Shown: positions 1-4,653 of the stretch, one piece after another
Numbering within the stretch: the first letter of the stretch is position 1
How the letters are laid out: the number at the start of each line of letters is the position of its first letter
Assembly: GCA_049316905.1 (NCBI GenBank)
Contig: JBMOJH010000152.1
Coordinates: 1-5,999 of the forward strand
Reading direction: 5' to 3'
Length of the DNA stretch: 5,999 nt
DNA from: CAIPVR01 sp049316905
Lineage (GTDB): Bacteria; Actinomycetota; Acidimicrobiia; Acidimicrobiales; Microtrichaceae
The notes under the pieces: model-generated
Database searches by the model: none
What the model saw: the letters and a program-made list of their open reading frames with translations, nothing else
What the model was told of the DNA's origin: nothing
Translations under genes and position numbers: made by a program

Positions 1-1864
1 GCAGCACCGAGCGGTTCTCCATGCGCGCCCACTCGGTGGGGCACACCTCCACCACGGGCCGGTCGCAGATGACCATGCCGCCCGAGTGGATGCCGAGGTG
101 GCGGGGCAGGTCGGCGAACTCCCGGGCGAGGGCGAGCACGGAGTCGGGCGCCGTGACCCCCCGGCCCTCCCCCGGCGACGCGACGCGGTCCGAGCGCTCC
201 GGCACGCCGCCCCACCGGTCGATCTCCTTGGACCAGGCGTCCTGCTGGCCGGGGGCGAAACCCAGCGCCTTCGCCGCGTCGCGCACCGCGGAGCGCGCCC
301 GGTAGGTGATCACGTTCGCCACCTGGGCGGCGTGCGAGCGGCCGTGGCGCTCGTAGACGTACTGGATCGCCTCCTCCCGCCGGCCCGACTCGATGTCGAG
401 GTCGATGTCGGGCGGGCCGTCGCGCTCGGGCGACAGGAACCGCTCGAACAGCAGGCCGAGGCGCACGGCGTCGGCCTTCGTGATGCCCAGCGCGTAGCAG
501 ACCGCCGAGTTGGCCGCGGAGCCGCGGCCCTGGCAGAGGATGTCGTTGCGACGACAGAACTCCACGATGTCCCACACCACGAGGAAGTAGCCGGGGAAGT
601 CGAGCTGCTCGATGAGCGCGAGCTCCCGGTCGATCTGGGCCCACGCGCCCGGCACCCGCTCGGCGTGGCGGGGACCGTAACGACGGGTGGCGCCCTCCTC
701 GGCGAGCCGGCGCAGGAACTCGGCCTCGGTGAGGCGGCGACCGAGCGCCGGGTCGACCGGGCACGGGTACGGCGGCAGGTTCGGCGCCACCAGCCGCAGG
801 TCGAACGCGCACTCCCGTCCGAGCCCGGCCGCCGCGGCCACCACGCCGGGGTAACGGGCGAAGCGGCGCGCCTGCTCGGCACCGGAGCGCAGGTGGGCCG
901 CTCCGCCGCCGGGCAGCCAGCCGTCGAGATCGTCGAGGCTCCGGCGCGACCGCACCGCGGCCAGCGCGGTGGCGAGGCGACGCTCGGCGGGCGTGGCGTG
1001 GTGCACGTTGTTGGACGCCACCAGCCCCACCCCGGCCCGTACCGCGAGCTCGGCCAGGGCGTCGTTGCGCGACGAGTCCAGCGGATCGCCGTGGTCCCAC
1101 AGCTCCACGAAGGTGTGCTCGGCGCCGAACGCGGCCACCAGCGCCCGCAGCTCGCGCTCGGCCGCGGCCGGGCCCTCGTCCACCAGCGCTGCGGGCACGG
1201 TGCCCTTGCGGCAGCCGGTCAGCACCGCCCAGTGCCCCCGGGCCCGACCCGACGCGGCCTCGGCCACCTCGGCGAAGGACAGCCGGGGCCGGCCCTTCTC
1301 CCCCGCCATCTGCGCCTCCGACAACAGCGTGCCCAGTCGCGCGTAGCCCTCCGGGTCGCGGGCGAGCACGAGCAGATGCCTGCCCCCGGGATCGGGAGGC
1401 CCCGGCCGGGGCTCAGGAGCGTTCAGGGTGACCTCGGCGCCGAACACGGTGGGCAGGCCGAGGGCCCGGGCCGCCTCCGCGAAGCGCACCACGCCGTAGA
1501 AGCCGTGGTGGTCGGTGAGCGCCAGCGCGTCCAGGCCCAGGCGCGCCGCCTCCTCGGCCAGCGCCTCGGGCTGGGACGCGCCGTCGAGGAACGAGAAGGC
1601 CGAGTGGCAGTGCAGCTCGGCGTAGGGGACGCCACCGGTCGGCCGGTCCAGGGCCGGGGGCTCGTAGGCCTCCCGGTGGCGGGACCAGGCCGGGCTGTCA
1701 CCGCCGTCGCCGGGGTGGGCCGGCTCGCGATGACGACGGGCGAGGGGATCGTGGTCCCACCAGCCGGTGGCACCTTCGGCGGTCGGTTCCGGGGACGCCG
1801 CCGTTCGGTCCGACAGGCGGCGCTCGATCTCGGACCACGGCACGTCCGGGTTGTTGAACCCCAC
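1..1864 (-). CDS. dnaE2: Error-prone DNA polymerase DnaE2 (N-terminal 621 residues, gene continues past the left edge)
   Basis: A C-family DNA polymerase III alpha-type enzyme used in translesion synthesis and damage-induced mutagenesis, normally with ImuA'/ImuB. I translated the minus strand and found one open frame with no stop or frameshift to base 1. Counting from GTG 1864, the PHP domain starts with ELHCHSAFSFLDG (HxH at 85/87) and TDHHGFYGVVRF (about 117-128). ASNNVHHATP follows near 283. The palm has QGRGSAANS (445-453) and the catalytic acidic motif PDIDLDIE (485-492), with Asp486, 488 and 490. HLGIHSGGMVI (589-599) and EWARMENRSVL at the edge are DnaE2 hallmarks. The family is roughly 1,050-1,100 residues, so about 40% is missing. 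I chose GTG 1864 because it yields MGFNNPDVPWSEIERRLS, the usual actinobacterial DnaE2 N terminus, and places the SOS box and -10 just upstream. An in-frame GTG at 1906 with GGGAGGG upstream would add 14 residues and put the SOS box inside the gene. Identity is near certain; the start is less so. Confidence 0.95.
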   Translation of the reverse strand, partial: MGFNNPDVPWSEIERRLSDRTAASPEPTAEGATGWWDHDPLARRHREPAHPGDGGDSPAWSRHREAYEPPALDRPTGGVPYAELHCHSAFSFLDGASQPEALAEEAARLGLDALALTDHHGFYGVVRFAEAARALGLPTVFGAEVTLNAPEPRPGPPDPGGRHLLVLARDPEGYARLGTLLSEAQMAGEKGRPRLSFAEVAEAASGRARGHWAVLTGCRKGTVPAALVDEGPAAAERELRALVAAFGAEHTFVELWDHGDPLDSSRNDALAELAVRAGVGLVASNNVHHATPAERRLATALAAVRSRRSLDDLDGWLPGGGAAHLRSGAEQARRFARYPGVVAAAAGLGRECAFDLRLVAPNLPPYPCPVDPALGRRLTEAEFLRRLAEEGATRRYGPRHAERVPGAWAQIDRELALIEQLDFPGYFLVVWDIVEFCRRNDILCQGRGSAANSAVCYALGITKADAVRLGLLFERFLSPERDGPPDIDLDIESGRREEAIQYVYERHGRSHAAQVANVITYRARSAVRDAAKALGFAPGQQDAWSKEIDRWGGVPERSDRVASPGEGRGVTAPDSVLALAREFADLPRHLGIHSGGMVICDRPVVEVCPTEWARMENRSVL

Positions 1865-1871
1865 GGCCCGC

Positions 1872-1877
1872 AGGGTA
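1872..1877 (-). promoter_or_regulatory. Probable -10 element of the SOS promoter of dnaE2
   Basis: The minus strand reads TACCCT, which fits the actinobacterial TANNNT -10 pattern, and it directly abuts the LexA box. A transcript starting the usual distance downstream would begin at about 1865-1864, on or next to the GTG at 1864. That would be a leaderless or nearly leaderless mRNA, which fits the absence of a Shine-Dalgarno sequence there. The corresponding -35 (about TGGCAG at 1900-1895) is poor. Confidence 0.5.
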
Positions 1878-1893
1878 TCGAACACCTGTTCGG
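1878..1893 (-). promoter_or_regulatory. LexA/SOS box of dnaE2
   Basis: On the plus strand the site reads TCGAAC-ACCT-GTTCGG. It matches 11 of 12 defined positions of the actinobacterial SOS consensus TCGAAC(N4)GTTCGA. It lies 13 bases upstream of the GTG at 1864, between a possible -35 region and a -10-like TACCCT. LexA bound here would block transcription of dnaE2, a standard member of the SOS regulon in these bacteria. The site is read from the sequence; LexA binding is inferred. Confidence 0.85.
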
Positions 1894-1920
1894 TCTGCCA
1901 CGGCACGGGGGTCCCTCCCG

Positions 1921-1949
1921 CTAGTACAGTGTCCTTGTCTTTTCGACAA
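1921..1949 (-). promoter_or_regulatory. Possible mirror-image promoter toward dnaE2
   Basis: Because of the dyad symmetry, the minus strand carries TTGTCG (1949-1944), 17 bases, then TACTAG (1926-1921). Its -10 lacks the final T of TANNNT, so it should be weaker than the plus-strand copy. It could supply a second, SOS-independent dnaE2 transcript starting near 1914, upstream of the LexA box. It may equally be a by-product of the palindrome. Confidence 0.25.
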
Positions 1950-1960
1950 GGACACTGTAC
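1924..1960. repeat. Perfect 16-bp inverted repeat (probable operator)
   Basis: Left arm GTACAGTGTCCTTGTC (1924-1939), 5-base spacer TTTTC (1940-1944), right arm GACAAGGACACTGTAC (1945-1960), with no mismatches. Each arm also carries a small odd dyad, ACAGTGT (1926-1932) and ACACTGT (1952-1958), with centres 26 bases apart. The element is AT-richer than its surroundings and lies between two divergent genes. It has no T-run after the stem on the plus strand, so it looks like a protein-binding operator, not a terminator. The obvious candidate ligand is the XRE regulator encoded at 2386-2598. It does not match the LexA box. Confidence 0.75.
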
Positions 1961-1963
1961 GTT
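1935..1963 (+). promoter_or_regulatory. Probable promoter of the membrane-protein/XRE cassette, leaderless
   Basis: TTGTCT (1935-1940), a 17-base spacer, then TACGTT (1958-1963), which fits TANNNT. The predicted +1, seven bases past the -10, falls exactly on the ATG at 1970, and no Shine-Dalgarno sequence precedes that ATG. Most of this promoter lies inside the inverted repeat, so a protein bound there would occlude it. Confidence 0.5.
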
Positions 1964-1969
1964 GCCGCC

Positions 1970-2389
1970 ATGACGCACCCCCCGGAACGACCGAGCGCCA
2001 GCGATGTCGCCAACGAGCGCGCCGCGGTCCGGGACCTCCTCCCGGGCCTCGTGCTCCTCCTCGTCACCGAGGCCTCGCTGCTCGTGGCCGACCCCGAGGC
2101 CTCGGCGGGCGGCTGGACCATGGCCTGGTCGCTGTCACCCCTGGTGGCGGTCGGCCTCTTGGTCTGGGGGCAGGTCCGGATCCTGCAACGTGCCGACGAG
2201 CGTGAGCGATCGGTCCAGCTGGCGGCGATGGCCGTCGGGTTCGGGGTCCTCGCCACGTTGCTCGCCTCGGTGGGGGTCCTCCGGGGCGCCGGGGTCGGTG
2301 ATGCGACGCAGCAGCTGCAGCTCACGTTCATCGCCGGGATCGGTGCCTGGATCGCCGCGCTCGAGGTGGGTCGGCGGCGGGCGTCGTGA
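1970..2389 (+). CDS. Small four-helix membrane protein paired with an XRE regulator
   Basis: A 139-residue protein with four predicted membrane spans at about residues 23-40, 52-70, 83-104 and 117-132. A charged cytosolic-looking loop, RADERERS (about 74-81), lies between spans 2 and 3, and the tail is basic (GRRRAS). There is no signal peptide or catalytic motif. The general layout (four helices, a DERE-like loop after helix 2, and a tiny HTH gene directly downstream) recalls DUF2178-like proteins and similar membrane partners of small XRE regulators. I cannot name a family firmly. The ATG at 1970 is preceded by a promoter placed for leaderless transcription. The stop overlaps the next start (GTGA), so translation is probably coupled. 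The partner may sense or anchor through the regulator, but this is inference. Confidence 0.85.
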   Translation: MTHPPERPSASDVANERAAVRDLLPGLVLLLVTEASLLVADPEASAGGWTMAWSLSPLVAVGLLVWGQVRILQRADERERSVQLAAMAVGFGVLATLLASVGVLRGAGVGDATQQLQLTFIAGIGAWIAALEVGRRRAS

Positions 2390-2598
2390 ACAACCGGCTT
2401 CGGGAGCTGCGGGCGGTCCGCCGCTGGAGCCAGGCGGACCTCGCCGACCAGCTCGGCGTGTCCCGCCAGACCGTCAACTCGATCGAGACCGGGCGCTACG
2501 ACCCCAGCCTTCCCCTCGCCTTCCGCATCTCCGAGGTCTTCGGAGAACCGATCGAGTCCCTCTTCCATCCAGACGACGCCGGCGGTCCGCCGACATGA
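2386..2598 (+). CDS. Small XRE/Cro-CI family HTH transcriptional regulator
   Basis: A 70-residue protein that is almost entirely one XRE-type helix-turn-helix domain. Helix 2 is about SQADLADQLG (15-24) and the recognition segment VSRQTVNSIETGRYDP runs 25-40. A PSLPLAFRISEVFGEPIESLF segment (40-60) completes the five-helix fold. This compact type, with RQTVNSIE-GRY-PSL-LA and IE-LF, is a widespread stand-alone DNA-binding regulator, commonly an autorepressor encoded next to a small membrane protein. There is no separate sensor or dimerisation domain. The start is GTG 2386, overlapping the stop of the membrane-protein gene by four bases, with no clear ribosome site of its own. The likely target is the inverted repeat at 1924-1960 in front of the cassette. 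Family assignment is firm; target and ligand are inferred. Confidence 0.93.
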   Translation: MNNRLRELRAVRRWSQADLADQLGVSRQTVNSIETGRYDPSLPLAFRISEVFGEPIESLFHPDDAGGPPT

Positions 2599-2605
2599 CC
2601 GAACC

Positions 2606-2610
2606 AGGAG
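2606..2610 (+). promoter_or_regulatory. Ribosome binding site deciding the DUF4177-like start
   Basis: AGGAG sits five bases before the ATG at 2616. This favours 2616 over the in-frame ATG at 2595, which overlaps the preceding stop (ATGA) and would add seven residues (MTEPGAA). Confidence 0.65.
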
Positions 2611-2615
2611 CAGCC

Positions 2616-2804
2616 ATGTACGAGTACAAGGTCCTGACCGAGCGGGACAGCCGGTTCGCCGGCCGGTTCGACCTCGACGCCCTCGAGTCCACCCTCAACA
2701 GCTATGCCGCCGAGGGCTGGCGGGTGGTGGAGGGGTTCGTCGCCACCAGCCTCATGAAGAGCGCCCGGGCCGACGTGGTGATGGTCCTCGAACGGCCCAG
2801 GTGA
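2616..2804 (+). CDS. DUF4177-like small protein
   Basis: A 62-residue protein. It starts MYEYKVLTE, has a central LESTLNSYAAEGWRVVEGF (about 28-46) and ends in VVMVLERPR. The order YEYKV, then L...LN.YAAEGW.VV, then a final VLER strand is the DUF4177 signature, a short beta-alpha-beta domain of unknown function common in Gram-positive bacteria. It is cytosolic, with no membrane segment. It lies 17 bases after the XRE gene and is probably the last gene of that operon, which suggests a role linked to the membrane protein/regulator pair. No function is known for the family. It ends 14 bases before the convergent unknown gene at 2819, with no recognisable terminator between them. Confidence 0.85.
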   Translation: MYEYKVLTERDSRFAGRFDLDALESTLNSYAAEGWRVVEGFVATSLMKSARADVVMVLERPR

Positions 2805-2818
2805 CGGCGGACGGACGG

Positions 2819-3202
2819 CTAGCTGGGCCGCGGCGCCTCCGGCGGCTCCGGCGAGAGCAGGAACAGGTTCACCAGTCCGGCGCTGGCCTCGCTGCGCTCC
2901 CACACGCGCAGCTCGAACTCGACCGCCGGCTGCCAGGTCAGCTGCACACGGACCCCGCGGCCCAACGCGTCGAGCACGGCGGCCAACAGGGCGGCGTCGA
3001 GCGACGGCGGCAGGGCCTCGAGCAGGGCGCGCAGCGAGTCGGCGTCCCCGGGCTCGAGCACCTCGAGCAGCCCGAGGCGCTCCACGCCGGCGAGCACGGA
3101 GTCGGCGTCCCCCACCGCGGCCAGCAGTGCGTCGGGCTCGAACCCGTCGAGCCGTGACAGGAACTCGTTGGCCCTGAGGACCGAAGCGACGATGTAGGGC
3201 AT
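2819..3202 (-). CDS. Hypothetical 127-residue protein, Leu/Ala-rich
   Basis: I do not recognise a family. The protein begins MPYIVASVLRANEFLSRLDGF. Residues 23-82 are helical, rich in Leu, Ala and Asp, with two resembling stretches, PDALLAAVGDADSVL (23-37) and PGDADSLRALLEALPPSLD (51-69). The C-terminal part looks beta-rich (RVQLTWQPAVEFELRVWER, about 85-103, then GLVNLFLLSP) and ends in a Pro-rich tail. There is no signal peptide, membrane helix or Cys/His metal site. The start at ATG 3202 is supported by GGAGGGGAGGG (3220-3210) seven bases upstream. The frame stays open further upstream without a better start. Codon use is like the neighbours. It is transcribed divergently from the cyclase fusion and convergently with the DUF4177-like gene, so it is probably monocistronic. 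Confidence 0.75.
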   Translation of the reverse strand: MPYIVASVLRANEFLSRLDGFEPDALLAAVGDADSVLAGVERLGLLEVLEPGDADSLRALLEALPPSLDAALLAAVLDALGRGVRVQLTWQPAVEFELRVWERSEASAGLVNLFLLSPEPPEAPRPS

Positions 3203-3239
3203 GCGGAGACCCTCCCCTCCCGCCCGGCACGAGGGCCGG

Positions 3240-3245
3240 TACAGT
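3240..3245 (+). promoter_or_regulatory. Possible -10 element of the hydrolase-cyclase gene
   Basis: TACAGT fits TANNNT. It would start a transcript near 3252, leaving about 22 bases of leader carrying the AGGAGG ribosome site. No convincing -35 is visible 16-19 bases upstream, where the sequence is C-rich and doubles as the ribosome site of the opposite gene. Confidence 0.4.
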
Positions 3246-3260
3246 CGGGGAGCCTTGCAC

Positions 3261-3266
3261 AGGAGG
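3261..3266 (+). promoter_or_regulatory. Strong ribosome binding site of the hydrolase-cyclase gene
   Basis: A full AGGAGG lies seven bases before the GTG at 3274, which fixes that non-ATG start. Confidence 0.8.
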
Positions 3267-3273
3267 CGAGCTC

Positions 3274-4641
3274 GTGCGTCCGATCGGACCGGTGTCCTAT
3301 GCAGCGGCCAACGGGGGCTCGGTCGCCTACCGCACATGCGGCGAGGGCCCGCCCGACCTCGTGCTCGTGAGCGACTGGTTCAGCCACGCCGAGCGCATGT
3401 GGGACGTCGACTCGCCGTTCCTGGAGGTGCTCGAGCCCCTGGCCGACCTGGGCCGGCTCATCACCTTCGACCAACGGGGCGTCGGCCTGTCGGACCCGGT
3501 GTCGCTCGATGAGCTCCCCACGCTCGAGGAGTGGGTCGAGGACGTCCGGGCCGTGCTCGACGCGACCGCAGCCGGTCCGGCCTGGGTGATCGGCAAGGGG
3601 TCGGGCGCACCGATGGCGATGGTCTTCGCGGCCACGCACCCCGACGCCGTGGCCGGCCTGGTGCTGGTCAACGGCTGGGCCCGCCTGTCCTGGGCGCCGG
3701 ACCACCCGGCCGGCATCCGACCGGCCGACCAGGGACGCATGCTCGAGCACCCGTACGGCCCGCCCGGCGCCGTGGAGGCCCTTGCCGGCGAGCCCGTCAC
3801 CGCGGAGCTGGTGGACTGGTGGGACCGCTACCTGCGCAACGCGGCCAGCCCCACCACGGCCATCACGATGCGGCGATGGCTCTTCGAGGTGGACGTGCGA
3901 TCCATCCTCGGCGCGGTGACCTGCCCGGTGCTCGTCCTGGCCCGGCGGGATGCCTTCACGGGTCGGGCCCACGCCGTGCACCTGGCCGAGCACCTTCCCG
4001 ATGCCCGCCTGGTGGAGCTCCCCGGCGCGGCCGACCTCCTGTTCGCCGGCGACACCGAGACGCTGGTCGGGCACTTCGCGGACTTCGTGACGGGAACGCC
4101 GGCCGCGCCCCGGACGGAGCGGTCCCTGGCCACCGTCCTCTACACCGACGTGGTGGGGTCGACGTCGACCGCCGGACGCCTCGGCGACGGGCGGTGGCGG
4201 GCCCTGCTCGACCGCCACGACGCCGCGGTGCGGGAGACCCTGCGCCAGTGCGGCGGCCGCGAGGTCAAGCACACCGGCGACGGCTTCCTCGCCACGTTCG
4301 ACGGCCCGGCCCGCGCCATCCGATGCGCCCTCCTGGTCCGGGAACGGGTCGGCGCGCTCGGCGTCCCGATCCGCGAGGGCATCCACACCGGGGAGGTCGA
4401 GCACCGCGGCGGCGACATCGGCGGCATCGCCGTGCACATCGGCGCCCGGGTCCAGGCCGCTGCGGAGCCGGGCGAGATCCTCGTGTCCCGAACCGTCCGG
4501 GACCTCGTGGCCGGCTCGGGCATCACGCTCCGCGACGCCGGCACGCACCAGCTGAAGGGCATCGATGAGGCCTGGCAGCTCTACGCGGTCGACACCGGGC
4601 CCCCGGGCGCCACCGCGCGACCGTTCCCGGCCCGGACCTGA
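3274..4641 (+). CDS. Alpha/beta-hydrolase-like domain fused to a class III adenylate/guanylate cyclase
   Basis: A 455-residue, two-domain cytosolic protein predicted to make a cyclic nucleotide, most likely cAMP, from its NTP. Residues 1-275 follow the alpha/beta-hydrolase fold: FDQRGVGLSDP at 65-75, and an elbow region VIGKGSGAPMAM (105-116) before FAATHPD. Residues 282-440 form the cyclase domain. By alignment to class III enzymes, the metal aspartates are Asp292 (LYTDVVGST) and Asp336 (KHTGDGF), 44 apart as in mammalian cyclases. Lys332 and Asp381 are the base-selecting pair expected for ATP. Arg392 is the transition-state arginine; His388 occupies the usual Asn position. The architecture matches M. 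tuberculosis Rv1900c-type fusions. In the hydrolase half, Gly109 replaces the nucleophilic Ser and Asp254 (LPGAADLLF) replaces the usual His, so it is probably a sensor or dimerisation module and not an enzyme. GTG start with AGGAGG. It ends 12 bases from the convergent permease gene. Confidence 0.93.
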   Translation: MRPIGPVSYAAANGGSVAYRTCGEGPPDLVLVSDWFSHAERMWDVDSPFLEVLEPLADLGRLITFDQRGVGLSDPVSLDELPTLEEWVEDVRAVLDATAAGPAWVIGKGSGAPMAMVFAATHPDAVAGLVLVNGWARLSWAPDHPAGIRPADQGRMLEHPYGPPGAVEALAGEPVTAELVDWWDRYLRNAASPTTAITMRRWLFEVDVRSILGAVTCPVLVLARRDAFTGRAHAVHLAEHLPDARLVELPGAADLLFAGDTETLVGHFADFVTGTPAAPRTERSLATVLYTDVVGSTSTAGRLGDGRWRALLDRHDAAVRETLRQCGGREVKHTGDGFLATFDGPARAIRCALLVRERVGALGVPIREGIHTGEVEHRGGDIGGIAVHIGARVQAAAEPGEILVSRTVRDLVAGSGITLRDAGTHQLKGIDEAWQLYAVDTGPPGATARPFPART

Positions 4642-4653
4642 CCCGCGACGGGG

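Noticed and set aside
86..1924. Long plus-strand open frame (612 codons) antisense to dnaE2
   Set aside because: Its product is an Arg/Gly/Val/His-rich string with no domain logic. The minus strand encodes unmistakable DnaE2 motifs throughout, and long antisense frames are expected at this GC content.
1924..1960. Inverted repeat as an intrinsic terminator
   Set aside because: It lies between divergent gene starts, has no T-run after the stem on the plus strand, and is less GC-rich than its surroundings, the opposite of a terminator in such a genome.
1924..1960. Inverted repeat as an insertion-sequence end or attachment site
   Set aside because: No transposase, integrase, second copy or target duplication is visible, and the genes on both sides are intact at this point.
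3223..3239. CCGGC/GCCGG short hairpin between the divergent genes
   Set aside because: The stem is only five bases, in a sequence where such matches are common by chance; no regulator or terminator logic fits.
2938..4548. Long minus-strand open frame (536 codons) covering the cyclase fusion
   Set aside because: It is the antisense shadow of a real gene with intact hydrolase-fold and cyclase motifs; composition is low-complexity and no domain is recognisable.
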